DNA from: Gemmatimonas aurantiaca T-27
GTDB lineage: Bacteria > Gemmatimonadota > Gemmatimonadetes > Gemmatimonadales > Gemmatimonadaceae
NCBI RefSeq assembly: GCF_000010305.1
Contig: NC_012489.1
Location: 3,913,646-3,977,645, forward strand
Direction: 5' to 3'
DNA: 64,000 nt
Position numbers and translations under genes: made by a program. The notes below the pieces were generated by a model that was not told the DNA's origin, did no database searches, and worked only from the letters and a program-made list of their open reading frames with translations. Each line of letters opens with the position of its first letter. The stretch's first letter is position 1. Shown here piece by piece: positions 1-9,700 of this stretch.

Positions 1-1
1 G

Positions 2-334
2 GAGAGCATGGGACTCACCCCCTCACCCGTCACGATCCCCGACGGCCCCACGGTGTTTTGTACCGTCGACGCAATCACCCCCGAGCAGCGCTTCGCCTTC
101 CGCTGGATTCCCTTCGGCATCGATGCCAGCGTGGACCCTGCCACCGAGCCCACCACACTGGTGGAGTTCCTTCTCGAAGCCGAGGGTGACGGAACACAGC
201 TCACCATCATTGAATCGGGCTTCGATGACGTACCGGCGCATCGTCGCGAGCGTGCGTTCATGATGAATCACGCCGGCTGGACGGGACAGGCCGAGAATCT
301 CGCCCAGCATGTGGCGGGCGCAACGGGCGGCTAA
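2..334 (+). CDS. SRPBCC/AHSA1-domain protein, 3' part
   Basis: The reading frame is open to the left edge, so only the C-terminal part of about 110 residues is present and the true start lies outside the window. The visible part has the hydrophobic-ligand/START-like fold pattern of the AHSA1 (Aha1 C-terminal-like) family: FRWIP-type strand, a TLVEFLLE strand, the typical TQLTIIESGFDD segment and a C-terminal helix with a Trp-Thr pair (HAGWTGQAENL). Such proteins bind small hydrophobic molecules or modulate partners, and the substrate cannot be read. It converges on gmhA with a 43-base gap that contains a hairpin. Confidence 0.75.
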   Translation, partial: ESMGLTPSPVTIPDGPTVFCTVDAITPEQRFAFRWIPFGIDASVDPATEPTTLVEFLLEAEGDGTQLTIIESGFDDVPAHRRERAFMMNHAGWTGQAENLAQHVAGATGG

Positions 335-340
335 ACGCGC

Positions 341-380
341 TGATGCACCTGGGTGCGACGCACCGGCGCCGGCTGCATCA
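341..380. terminator. Hairpin between convergent genes
   Basis: A 7-bp inverted repeat (TGATGCA at 341-347, TGCATCA at 374-380) encloses a second stem (GGTGCG/CGCACC). It overlaps the gmhA stop codon. It probably acts as a two-way transcription end, although no long T run follows. Confidence 0.4.
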
Positions 381-995
381 TGTGGAGTGCGCCGGCGGAG
401 TCGACAGCTCGGGGAACAACGCCTGCTCCACCAGCTCGAGCAGAATGTGAATGACCTTGATGTGCAATTCCTGCACACGATCGGCATAGCGCCCGGCAGG
501 CGTGCACAGTTCGATATCGGCCAGCGCGCCAAGCGGCGTGTCGCGCCGGCCGGTGAAGGCCACCACATGCATACCGCGTGCGCGTGCTACTTCGGCGGCG
601 CGCAACACATTGGGACTCGTGCCGCTCGTACTGATGGCCACCAGGACATCACCGGCTTGTCCATGCGCCTCCACATAGCGCGCAAACACCTGTTCGTATC
701 CGAAGTCGTTGGCGACGCAGCTCAGATGCCCCACATCGCTGATCGCCTGCGCGGCCAGCGCGCGACGGTTCTGTCGGTAGCGCCCTGACAACTCTTCGGC
801 GAAGTGCATGGCATCGCTCATGGAGCCGCCATTGCCGCACGAATACACGCGGCCGCGGCCACTCAGCGTTTCGGCCAGCAGTGCGCCGGCAGCCATGATG
901 GCGTCGAGCGTCGCTGCGTTGTTGCGCAGTGCGTTCAGAGCATCGGCGCTTTCGGCGAGCGCGCCAGTCACGATGTCGCGACGGATATCAGTCAT
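378..995 (-). CDS. gmhA: D-sedoheptulose 7-phosphate isomerase
   Basis: A 205-residue SIS-domain isomerase that converts sedoheptulose 7-phosphate to D-glycero-D-manno-heptose 7-phosphate, the first step of ADP-heptose synthesis for lipopolysaccharide. It is cytoplasmic. Family motifs are present: phosphate loop CGNGGSMSDAMHFAEEL (about 53-69), the second loop ISTSGTSPNV (121-130), and the C-terminal helix QELHIKVIHILLELVE. The catalytic/metal residues known in the E. coli enzyme appear to be conserved: His64, Glu68, Gln175 and His183. Length matches the family (about 190-200). No other heptose gene is adjacent, so it is not in an obvious LPS operon here. Its presence supports an outer membrane with heptose-containing LPS. 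Confidence 0.93.
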   Translation of the reverse strand: MTDIRRDIVTGALAESADALNALRNNAATLDAIMAAGALLAETLSGRGRVYSCGNGGSMSDAMHFAEELSGRYRQNRRALAAQAISDVGHLSCVANDFGYEQVFARYVEAHGQAGDVLVAISTSGTSPNVLRAAEVARARGMHVVAFTGRRDTPLGALADIELCTPAGRYADRVQELHIKVIHILLELVEQALFPELSTPPAHST

Positions 996-1011
996 GGATA
1001 CACCGCAGAGG

Positions 1012-1395
1012 TCAGGCCACCACGTGGGGCAGCCATTGTTTCAGGATGGCGAGCACCGCCTTTTTGTCACGCCGCACCTGCGCCACATCGGCGAAGTGCA
1101 GCACCGCACGATCGGCACCCTTCCACGTGAGCAACTTTTCGGGGTCGGACACGTTCGACGGCATATCCACCCCCGGTCGAGCTTTGGCACCAAGATGCAG
1201 CACCACCTGCACCCCGGACTTCCCGCGCAAGTGAAAGGTCGCGAAATGTTCGGATGTGAAATAGCTCGGCGCGTTCCACTTCACACCCTCCTGCACCGCC
1301 TTGTCCGACGACAGGATGACGTCCCGTACCGCACGAATGACGTCGTCGTGCGGATGGGCAAGGTCCTGCAACAGCGCTTCGGCGGTCTGGCTCAT
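1012..1395 (-). CDS. DUF1801-domain protein
   Basis: A 127-residue protein of the DUF1801/YdhG-like fold (MutS2-independent small alpha-beta proteins often found with stress genes). Characteristic segments are the helix DVIRAVRDVILSSDKAVQEG, then KWNAPSYFTSEHFATFHLR, and the GAKARPG loop. The start ATG at 1395 overlaps the stop TGA of the upstream S15 hydrolase as ATGA, so the two are translationally coupled. The biochemical role is unknown. The coupling to a secreted hydrolase looks like operon packing rather than a shared pathway. Confidence 0.75.
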   Translation of the reverse strand: MSQTAEALLQDLAHPHDDVIRAVRDVILSSDKAVQEGVKWNAPSYFTSEHFATFHLRGKSGVQVVLHLGAKARPGVDMPSNVSDPEKLLTWKGADRAVLHFADVAQVRRDKKAVLAILKQWLPHVVA

Positions 1396-3308
1396 CGCAG
1401 CGTACGCACTTCGATGCGCGACGCTTTTGCCGGCACGTGATACACACGCATCGTGGCGGCCTTGTAGTCGGACGGCTTGGCTTCGAAGATATCGCGCACG
1501 AACGTCTGCGGATTGCGATCGACGAACGGGAACCAGGTGCTCTGCACCTGCACCATGATGCGGTGTCCCTTGAGGAACGTGTGGTTCACATCGGGCATCT
1601 CGAATGCCAGCGAGTCCGGCACATTGGGCGTGAACGGAATCGGCTTCTCCCAACTGCGCCGATAGCGCGCGCGGAACGGTTCTCCGCGAATGAGGAACTG
1701 AGCACCGGCGCGCACAAAGCCCTGTTCATCGTCCTTGAGATTCGGGGCGTTGTCCGGCTGCACGTCGATGAGCTTCACCATGAAGTCGGCATCGGTACCG
1801 CTGGTGGCCACATGCAGCTTCGGCACGATGGGACCGGCGATGGTGATGTCTTCCGTGAGCACATCGCTCACGTAGGTGAGCACATCGGGACGACGCGACG
1901 CATAGCGCTGATCGGCCACGATGTAGTCGCGCGGCATGCCCTGCCCTTCAATGCGATCCATCGTGGGAACCGGCTTCATCGGATCGCTCACGTAGCTGTC
2001 GTACGCCGCAGCACCCGTGGCGGCGGCGGGTGCGGAGAACGACAGCTTGCCACCGGCATGGAAGTACAGCGCACGCGGCGCCGCGTCGGCCGGCGGGAAC
2101 TGCTCATACTGGCGCCACACATTCCTGCCGGTCTCGAACACCGTCGCTTCCGCCAGCTTCGGATCGGGACCGCCCTTCAGGTGATGCACGAAGAAGGGAT
2201 ACTCCACCGAATCGCGGAAGTAGACGCCCAGCGAGGCCGACCCGAAGCGCTGCGGACCGAGCGCATTGGCATCACCACGTCCCCATCCACCATGTGACCA
2301 CGGTCCCACAATGATGCGGGCATTGTTGTTCGGCGACAGGCGCTCCACACCCCGCCAGGTGCGCCATGGACCCGCCAGGTCTTCGGTGTCGAACAGTCCG
2401 CCCACAATGAGCATGGCCGGCTTCATGTTCTTCACGAAGCGGCTGATGTCACGCGCCTTGTTGTATTCGTCGTAGGTCACGTGCGGCACAAACTCGTACC
2501 ACACCGGTGCCGAATCGCGCGGCATGATGCGCCGTGCCGCTGGGCCGACGGGGCCAAGGTTCAGGTAGTACTGGTATGCATCGGGGCCGATGCTGAGGCG
2601 GCTGCCACGCTCCACACCCGGAGGGCTGCCATCGGGACGCCCGAAACGGTAGAAGAACGTGAAGTTGTGCGCCAGCAAAAACGCGCCGTTGTGGAAATTG
2701 TCGTCACCCATCCACACATCGGTCATGGGCGCCTGCGGCGAACAAGCCACCAGGGCGGGATGGGCATCGATGCAACTGGCCGTGGCATAGAAACCGGGCC
2801 AGGAGCCGCCATGAATGCCCACACGTCCGTTGTTCGGCGTGACGTTCTTGAGCAACCACTCGATGGTGTCGTAGGCATCGGTGCTTTCGTCCACGTCACC
2901 TGGCTTCTTGGCCGGGTTGTGCGGCGTCATGCTGGTGAAGTTGCCTTCGGACAGGTAGCGGCCGCGCACGTCCTGCACGACAAACACATACCCGTCGCGC
3001 GCAAAGCGGGGATTGCTGCTGGGGCCCAGCGTCCCCCGGATCGCCTCACCGTAGGGCTGCGCGCTGTACGGCGTGCGGGTCATCAGGAACGGGAAGCGTT
3101 TCCCGGCCGTGTCGCGCGGCACGTAGATGGATGTCAGCAGCTTCACGCCGTCGCGCATCGGGACGCGCGCCTCGACCTTGCGATAGTTCGCCTTGATCCA
3201 GACGGAGTCGATGGGCTGCGCCGCAACCGGGCGCACCGCCAGGGGGGCCAGCAGTTGAGCGGCGACTGCCGCGACCGCGGCCAGCAGAGTTAGGGGAAAT
3301 CCAGTCAT
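1392..3308 (-). CDS. Secreted CocE/NonD-family hydrolase (peptidase S15 type)
   Basis: A 638-residue exported serine hydrolase. Start is placed at ATG 3308 because it opens a clear signal peptide (MTGFPLTLLAAVAAVAAQLL..., Ala-rich, ending VAAQP). A longer open frame upstream has no signal or family similarity. The S15 catalytic domain begins with RVPMRDGVKLLTSIYVPRD. The nucleophile elbow is GIHGGSWPGFYAT, the acid is in VGGLFDTEDLAG, and the histidine in VGPWSHGGWG. The C-terminal jelly-roll domain carries the typical DADFMVKLIDVQPD and FLKGHRIMVQVQSTWFP. The family includes X-Pro dipeptidyl peptidases, cocaine esterase and glutaryl acylases, so substrate is open. It is probably periplasmic. 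Divergent from the M28 peptidase, which suggests a shared peptide-degrading region. Confidence 0.9.
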   Translation of the reverse strand: MTGFPLTLLAAVAAVAAQLLAPLAVRPVAAQPIDSVWIKANYRKVEARVPMRDGVKLLTSIYVPRDTAGKRFPFLMTRTPYSAQPYGEAIRGTLGPSSNPRFARDGYVFVVQDVRGRYLSEGNFTSMTPHNPAKKPGDVDESTDAYDTIEWLLKNVTPNNGRVGIHGGSWPGFYATASCIDAHPALVACSPQAPMTDVWMGDDNFHNGAFLLAHNFTFFYRFGRPDGSPPGVERGSRLSIGPDAYQYYLNLGPVGPAARRIMPRDSAPVWYEFVPHVTYDEYNKARDISRFVKNMKPAMLIVGGLFDTEDLAGPWRTWRGVERLSPNNNARIIVGPWSHGGWGRGDANALGPQRFGSASLGVYFRDSVEYPFFVHHLKGGPDPKLAEATVFETGRNVWRQYEQFPPADAAPRALYFHAGGKLSFSAPAAATGAAAYDSYVSDPMKPVPTMDRIEGQGMPRDYIVADQRYASRRPDVLTYVSDVLTEDITIAGPIVPKLHVATSGTDADFMVKLIDVQPDNAPNLKDDEQGFVRAGAQFLIRGEPFRARYRRSWEKPIPFTPNVPDSLAFEMPDVNHTFLKGHRIMVQVQSTWFPFVDRNPQTFVRDIFEAKPSDYKAATMRVYHVPAKASRIEVRTLR

Positions 3309-3410
3309 GCCCGGAAGCTGCCACGACCGCCGCCGCTGCAACAGCCGCCGATGCGTTGCACCCGGCCGATCCGGCGCCGCAGATTGCCTCATCCCCTCAC
3401 TCCGGATCCC

Positions 3411-4784
3411 ATGCACACTCGTTTCCGGCGCACGGTTGCTGCGCTCTCGCTGGCCGCCTGCCCGTCCGCGCTGCTGGCCCAGCCGGCCGATGCCATTCCC
3501 GCGAAGTATCGCGATATCGCGAACCGCATCATCGCCGCCGCCCAGGCCGACAGTGCCGGGGCCTGGAATCGCATCGCCGAACTGAGCGACCGGTTTGGCC
3601 ATCGGTTTTCGGGCTCTCAATCGCTCGAGCAGGCCATCGACTGGACCGTCACCACCATGAAGGGCGATGGGCTCGACAATGTGCGCAAGGAACGTGTGAT
3701 GGTGCCGCATTGGGTGCGCGGCACGGAGTCCCTCGAACTGGTGGCGCCGCGTCGCCAGCTCCTGCCGATGCTCGGCTTGGGAGGCAGCATCGCAACCCCC
3801 GCCGCCGGCATCACGGCCGAAGTGATGGTGGTGGCGTCATTCGAGGAGCTCACGCAGCGTGCGGCCGAAGCGAAGGGCAAAATCGTGTTGTACGACGCCG
3901 AATGGCGCGACTACGGCTACAACGGCGCGTTCCGCCGGCAAGGCGCCGTGGCCGCGGCCAAGGCGGGCGCGGTGGCCAGCCTCGCCCGCTCAGCCGGCCC
4001 GTACAGCATGCGTACGCCGCACACCGGCAACATGGCCTATGACAGCACGGTCGCGAAGATTCCGCACGCCAGCGTGACGGCGGAAGACGCGATGATGATG
4101 CGTCGCATGATCGCGCGCGGCGAGAAGGTGCGCGTGACGCTCAAGATGAGCGCACGTATGCTCCCCGATGCGGTGAGCCACAATGTCATGGGAGAACTCA
4201 AAGGCCGAGAGAAGCCGGCCGAAATCGTGGTGATGGGTGGCCACATCGACTCATGGGATGTGGGTCAGGGTGCGATGGACGACGCCGGGGGTGTGGTGGC
4301 TGCGTGGGAGGCCATTCGCTTGCTCAAGAAGCTGGGCCTTACGCCGCGGCGCACCATTCGGGTGGTGGGTTGGACCAATGAAGAGAACGGTGGCCGTGGC
4401 GGACAGGCCTATCGTGATGCGCACCAGAACGAGGTGCATCAACTGGCCATCGAAAGCGATGGTGGCGTGTTCTCCCCGCTGGGCTTCGGCTTCACGGGAT
4501 CAGCCGAGGCACGCAAGCTGGTGGAAGCGGTAGGCACCCTGCTCACGCCGATTGGTGCCGGACGTATCGGCCCGAATGGTGGTGGTGCGGATATCGGTCC
4601 GATCATGCAGACCGGCGTGCCGGGCATGGGGCTCGACGTGGATGGCAGCCGGTACTTCTGGTTCCATCACACCGACGCCGATACGCCCGACAAACTCGAT
4701 CCCAAAGAAGTGCAGCGCTGTGTGGCCGCGATGGCGATCATGGCGTACATCGTGGCTGATCTCGAGCAGGGGTTGCCGCGTTAG
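3411..4784 (+). CDS. Secreted M28 zinc peptidase (carboxypeptidase Q-like)
   Basis: A 457-residue exported aminopeptidase/carboxypeptidase of family M28. Start ATG 3411 gives a signal peptide ending at ...CPSALLAQ. Upstream in-frame starts would only add an unrelated Arg-rich leader. A PA-type insert lies in the middle (ITAEVMVVASFEE to KGKIVLYDAEWRD). The co-catalytic zinc residues are visible: His278 in GGHIDSWD, Asp290 in GAMDDAGGV, Glu324/Glu325 in WTNEENGG, and a late His in FWFHHTDADT. The domain order matches plasma glutamate carboxypeptidase-like enzymes, which cleave dipeptides. Divergent from the S15 hydrolase, with only about 100 bases between starts, so they share a control region. 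Confidence 0.92.
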   Translation: MHTRFRRTVAALSLAACPSALLAQPADAIPAKYRDIANRIIAAAQADSAGAWNRIAELSDRFGHRFSGSQSLEQAIDWTVTTMKGDGLDNVRKERVMVPHWVRGTESLELVAPRRQLLPMLGLGGSIATPAAGITAEVMVVASFEELTQRAAEAKGKIVLYDAEWRDYGYNGAFRRQGAVAAAKAGAVASLARSAGPYSMRTPHTGNMAYDSTVAKIPHASVTAEDAMMMRRMIARGEKVRVTLKMSARMLPDAVSHNVMGELKGREKPAEIVVMGGHIDSWDVGQGAMDDAGGVVAAWEAIRLLKKLGLTPRRTIRVVGWTNEENGGRGGQAYRDAHQNEVHQLAIESDGGVFSPLGFGFTGSAEARKLVEAVGTLLTPIGAGRIGPNGGGADIGPIMQTGVPGMGLDVDGSRYFWFHHTDADTPDKLDPKEVQRCVAAMAIMAYIVADLEQGLPR

Positions 4785-4806
4785 CTCGACGTTTGGGAAG
4801 AGAACA

Positions 4807-4843
4807 TCGCCGCGCCCGCAGTGAGCATCCCAGGGCGCGGCGA
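4807..4843 (+). terminator. Stem-loop after the M28 gene
   Basis: An 11-bp perfect GC-rich stem (TCGCCGCGCCC / GGGCGCGGCGA) with a 15-base loop begins 22 bases after the M28 stop. There is no clear T run, so it is a terminator-like hairpin rather than a certain one. Confidence 0.5.
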
Positions 4844-4925
4844 CCGAACGACTTGGAAACACCGGAGAGCCGAATATCGCGCGCCAGGAGTGCACCAATC
4901 GCCGTACCGATGTGTCCGATGAATC

Positions 4926-5861
4926 ATGAGGACACTTCGCACACCCACCCTGCTGATGCTCGGCGCCATCGCCTGCCTGCTGTTCGGCGCCACATCCCGC
5001 ACCAATGCCGCCCGACCCGCGTCCGTCCCGCAGGACCCACGCGCACTCTTCCGCCATGAGGCATCGGCTCCACTCGACATTACGACCGAGCCTCTTGCCT
5101 GGGTAGACACCGGCAGCACCCTGTATCGTATCAGCTACGCCAGTTCTGGCGGCGCACGTGTCACCGGTCAACTGGCGGTACCACGTATCAGCGGAAAGCT
5201 CCCCGCGGTCATTCTCATGCACGGCCTGCCGGGCACCGCCGAGCAAGCCATGCGTGGTGTGGGCCTCGGCCACGCACGACGTGGCGCCATCGTGCTCGCT
5301 ATCGATGCTCCATGGGCCCAACGCGGTGAACGACCCTCGTTCACCGCGCAGGACAGCATCGATCAGGTGCAACTCATACACGACCTGCGCCGCGCCGTAG
5401 ACCTGCTCACACAACGCCCCGATGTGGACGCCACACACATTGCCTACGTGGGCGGCAGCTATGGCGGCGCCATGGGCACACTCTTCCTCGGCGTCGAACA
5501 CCGTATCGCAGCGGCCATACTGTTCGTGCCCGACGGCGGCATGGTCGATCACGTCACGAATCGCGACGGCACTCCCACCGGCCCACTCGCCGCGCTGCGC
5601 CCCACAGAGCAGCAACGGTGGCTCGCCGCCATGCGCCCCATCGAACCCATTCGGTATGCCGCATCCATTCGCACACCAGCGCTCCTGGTGCAGAATGGCC
5701 GACGCGATCAATTCGTGGCTACCGAAGACGCCGAAGCACTACACCGCGCCCTGCCATCGTACACCACAGTGGAGTGGTACGACTCCGGTCACGGACTCCC
5801 CGCCACTGCCACCCAATCCCGTCACGCCTGGTTGGCCAAACACATCGGCACGCGCCCCTGA
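4926..5861 (+). CDS. Exported alpha/beta hydrolase
   Basis: A 311-residue protein with an N-terminal signal peptide (LLMLGAIACLLFGATSRTNAA) followed by an alpha/beta-hydrolase fold. Oxyanion segment VILMHGLPGT, nucleophile elbow VGGSYGGAMG, catalytic Asp in LLVQNGRRDQF and His in WYDSGHGLP are all present in order. It resembles dienelactone-hydrolase/prolyl-oligopeptidase-like periplasmic esterases. The substrate is not evident. It follows the M28 peptidase by 141 bases with an intervening hairpin, so it is likely transcribed separately. A strong antisense reading frame over this region is an artefact of GC codon bias. Confidence 0.88.
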   Translation: MRTLRTPTLLMLGAIACLLFGATSRTNAARPASVPQDPRALFRHEASAPLDITTEPLAWVDTGSTLYRISYASSGGARVTGQLAVPRISGKLPAVILMHGLPGTAEQAMRGVGLGHARRGAIVLAIDAPWAQRGERPSFTAQDSIDQVQLIHDLRRAVDLLTQRPDVDATHIAYVGGSYGGAMGTLFLGVEHRIAAAILFVPDGGMVDHVTNRDGTPTGPLAALRPTEQQRWLAAMRPIEPIRYAASIRTPALLVQNGRRDQFVATEDAEALHRALPSYTTVEWYDSGHGLPATATQSRHAWLAKHIGTRP

Positions 5862-5931
5862 GACATCATCAAAAAGAGAAAGAAAATTCACCCCATTTCC
5901 GAAGCCACTCGCCTTTCCAATCCCTTCCCCT

Positions 5932-6072
5932 CCTGCTGTTTTCGCGCGCAGCGCCAGCAGGAACCCTTAAGATCCCTTCATGGCTCCCGCCGTATGAACG
6001 GCTGTTCGGGACGGCAAGGGAATGCGGCGGAATGGAAGGGTTCCTGCTGGCGCTGCGCGCGAAAGCAGCAGG
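5932..6072. repeat. Long inverted repeat element, 37-bp arms
   Basis: Left arm 5932-5968 and right arm 6036-6072 are reverse complements at 36 of 37 positions, around a 67-base centre. The element lies in the 305-base space between the convergent alpha/beta hydrolase and DinB genes. No gene was found in the rest of this space. Arms are rich in CTGCTGG/GCGCGC. It could be a REP/MITE-like palindromic element or a strong two-way terminator. The centre has a small GCCGT/ACGGC stem. Confidence 0.75.
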
Positions 6073-6166
6073 ACATCAAAGGAACGAAGGGAAGACCAAA
6101 CAGAGAACGCCGTCACCTGCGATTCCGGGCGCAGATGACGGCGTTTCATGTATTGGCGTTCAGTTG

Positions 6167-6637
6167 TTACTGGCGATCCCAGAATGGCGGCGGTTCGATG
6201 CCCAGCGCGCGCAGATACACATAACCCTGCCCACGATGGTGATTTTCGTTGTCGATGGCGTAGAAAAACTGGCTCCACACCGTGCCCGTGTACTGCCCGA
6301 ACAGCGTGATCGTTTCGCCGAAGCGCTCGGGCGCCACCTTCGCGTACCAGGTGTCGAGTTCCGCTGTGGCCTCGTCCCACTTCGCCAACAACTCCGCCTT
6401 CGTGGCCGGTGGTGTGCCTTCGTATTCGGTCGACTCCCCACCCGCAATCTGCTTCGCCATCGGAACAGCAATGGCCAGCATCTCGGCGGCCAACGCCGCG
6501 AACGGACGCATACCGCCCACCGAGAACGTGTGCAGATGCTCTTCGGGGAATACCTCGATGACGCGACGGGTGACCCGGCGCAGCCCCTGCCAGTGCGACA
6601 GCAGCTCGGCGGGGGTGAGAACGGCAGTGCTGGACAT
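6167..6637 (-). CDS. DinB-family protein
   Basis: A 156-residue four-helix DinB/YfiT-like protein. Start ATG 6637 is chosen for its strong ribosome site AAGGAG seven bases upstream. The longer frame to the left has no such site. Helix motifs: AELLSHWQGLRRVTRRVIEVF, FAALAAEMLAIAVPMAKQI, and the C-terminal metal-site helix IDNENHHRGQGYVYLRALG with the HHRGQ signature. Family members bind a metal through three His residues and several act as thiol-dependent transferases (bacillithiol, mycothiol). The thiol used here is unknown. It is one of three DinB proteins in this window. Confidence 0.88.
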   Translation of the reverse strand: MSSTAVLTPAELLSHWQGLRRVTRRVIEVFPEEHLHTFSVGGMRPFAALAAEMLAIAVPMAKQIAGGESTEYEGTPPATKAELLAKWDEATAELDTWYAKVAPERFGETITLFGQYTGTVWSQFFYAIDNENHHRGQGYVYLRALGIEPPPFWDRQ

Positions 6638-6741
6638 GGGCTGACTCCTTGGTGCGGTGGGCGCGGGCGAAACCATACTTCGGCTTCTCTTCGGTCGCCA
6701 GAACCTAGGGCCTCCCGACGCGCTGCACAAGTCTGGTCTTC

Positions 6742-6770
6742 TGAGGTCGCGATCGACATGAGCGACCTCA
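6742..6770 (-). terminator. Stem-loop after the TonB receptor gene
   Basis: A 9-bp perfect stem (TGAGGTCGC / GCGACCTCA) with an 11-base loop lies 10 bases beyond the stop of the minus-strand receptor gene. It lacks a T run, so termination is inferred. Confidence 0.45.
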
Positions 6771-6779
6771 GCCGTCAGC

Positions 6780-9700
6780 TCATTTCCGCACCTGCGGCAC
6801 GGTGTGCTTGAACGTCACGCCTCGTCCGAAGAAGTAGCGCGATTGTTTTCGCTGCGGGGCGGGCACGGTCAGCATGTCTTTCAGCAGGCTGATCACGTCC
6901 ATCTGCTGCGGGTCGAGCACTTCAGCCGCGATTTCCGGCTGCTTCCAGAACAGCTCCCAATACTTCGTCTGCACCGCCTTCACCGAATCGAGCGCCGGCT
7001 TGCTGGCCACCCCGTCCGGCTGCGCCGCCAGGAATCGCGCCAACGGACGGTACAACTCGCGTACCTGTTCGCTGAACACGGAGTCGCGCTGGCGCAGCTT
7101 TTCGATCTGCGGTGGCAACAGGAACATGGTGTCCGCCTCTTCGACCAGCACCTTGTGAATGCTCGACGTCTCCCGGAGATAGCGCGCCACCAGCGAGTCC
7201 TCACCGCGACGTTCCCATCGCCCATTCATGCGCACCGGTTCAATGGCGCGACGCAGCGCCTGCAAATCGAAGTCCGTGTGCAGCCGCAAGCTGATGTCGA
7301 GCGTGACACGAAACGGATCACGCCACGACAGGCGCGTGGGACGCGTTTCGGCAAAGCGCGGGTTCACATCGTAGCGGAACGCCCGCGCAGTGGCATCGAA
7401 GCCACGCGGCACCAGCAACGTGGCATCCGGTGTCGACACACCACCCCATCCACGCAGGTTGTTGGCCCCATGCAGCAACTGGTCCACACCGGAGAGGATG
7501 TTGTTGGCAAACAGCGTCACGTTGAATCGGTTGCGCCAGCCGGTCGGCGCATAGGTGTTGGGCGGTGTCCAACTGGCCGACAACGTACGTGTCCACGGGC
7601 CACGGCATGCCTGTCGTGTATCACTGCGTCCCATCGTGGCCTGAAGACAGTCACGCGCCACCGCGCTGCCCGTCTGCTGCAGCCCACGCAAGCCTGCCGC
7701 CAACGCCGCATCCGTGGTGGTAGCCGGATCGGGTACCCAGGCCCGGTCTCCACTGCGACCGTCACCATTCACGTCACCCTGTACCAGTGGAGTGAACGGC
7801 AGCCCTGACTGCAGACGGGCGAACGCCGAGAAGTTGCCGAGACGGCCACCACGTCCGAACTGCAGCAGCCACACATGACGCGCATCCGTCACCGCGGGCG
7901 CCCATTCGATGGCCGATGGATCGGCAAACGTTGCGCCATCGAATCCGCGCTGCTGTCGATCGATGCGCTGCAGTGTGTAGTTGACCGTCATGAACGGCCA
8001 GCCGCGCCATTTGCGATTGAACCGATCCAGACCCGCACTGAACGTGACCTGTCCACCGCGACCACGCAGATCGCTCGAGAGCATATCCACGCGACTGTAG
8101 GCGTTGCTGCGCCGCGCCTCCGCCGGCGACAGGGCCCCCGTGGCCGCATCGATCGCCGACGGCGACACGAAGACGGTGCGCCCCCCTTCATTGGCCAGCG
8201 TGAATCGGGATACCCCCGCAAAATTGCGATCCACCAACGATGGTTGATTCATATCCAACGTGCCCAATGCACTGGCGCGGAATACCATCGTGAAGCGCGA
8301 CGTGTTGTAGTCGAGCGAGGCGCGCCAACTGCGCGGCACGTCGTAGTTGCGGCTCAGCACCGACACCGAAGGCGCGCGTTCGCCCAGTGGTCCGCCGCCG
8401 TCGGTGCACTGGGAGGGAAGCGGTGTTTCGGTGGAGGACCACGACGGCAGCGGCACGGCGCTGCCCACACAACTCAATGACAACACACTGCCGGGCAATC
8501 CGGTGCGCGCGCCGGCTTCAGCCCATACATCGGGGCGCCAGAGATCGCGGAACTCGCCGATGCCACCACGCAACACCCCCGTGGGATAGCGGAACCACGT
8601 ACCAAACGGCGTGCCCGACATACCCGATCCGTTGTCACGCGCCTTGTTGAAGGCATACGTGAATCCCACGCGCGGACTCACATGCACCCGCGGCGACACA
8701 TTCCCCGTGCGAATACCCAGCGCACTCTCCAGCGCGGGATTGCGCGCCGGCCCATCGAGGGCGCCATTGCCTTCCACGCGCGCGCCATAGATCAGTGAGA
8801 AGAAACGACTCGGCGTCCAGGTGTGCGAGAGTGCCGCCGCGCTGTTCCACACCTGCCCTTCCCGATCCGGGTTGAGCAACGTGCGTGAGTACGACATTGG
8901 ACGATTGGCTGCCAGATCATCGAGCGAAGCATAGGTGTAGCGCCCGAATCCGTTGGCACCGCCCTGCTGTGTCAGTCCGTCGAATCGACTCCATACGATG
9001 GCCCGCAACTGATGCTGGCGTCCATGGATGTTGCGGAGCCATTCATGATCGGCCTCCGCCGTCCATCGGGTGTTGTCGAGCATCTCACTACCACGTCCGC
9101 CGAGCGACAACGACGCGATCCCCGCGTCCGCCGCATCGGTGCTCCCGGTCGTGCGGACCAGTACGTCCACCGACGGACGCTCCAGGTAGGGCGTGGTACG
9201 ATTGTTGACGATGCCCACGTTCAAGCGCGTCGTCCGCACGGTGGAGAAGGCCGGGCCCGACCAGCGAGCGAGCGACAACATGGCTCCGGCCGCACGGTCT
9301 CGCCGCGCAGCGCCGGCACTGGGGGTCATCAATGCGGAGAGCCCCTCGTTGTCGTTCTCCGACTGGTTCGCATACACCGTGAGGAACCGCGTGCGACTGG
9401 TGTCGCGGGTGTCGTCGAAACGGGCCATCACTCCAAATCCGTCGCGGCGTACCGACTGCGGAATACCCGATGGGCGCAGGCGGAGCCCAAGACCCTGCGC
9501 GACCTGACGCGCACGTTGCACCGAATCGAGCGCCACACCCGACCGTTCATAGGCCAGCGCATCGGCCCCGGTGAGATCGACCAGGGCGCGATCATTGCGC
9601 GACGCATCAACCGAGATGTTGTACGTCATCACGCCACGGATTGCCTCGCCATCGATACCACCCGACGCGCGCCACATTTGGTTGGTGGCACCAAGGGCGC

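Noticed and set aside
3351-3410. Longer N-terminus for the M28 peptidase
   Set aside because: It would add an Arg-rich leader before the signal peptide at 3411, and overlap the divergent control region.
4500-5711. A 403-codon minus-strand frame across the M28 and alpha/beta hydrolase genes
   Set aside because: Both real genes have intact catalytic motifs on the plus strand. The antisense frame has none.
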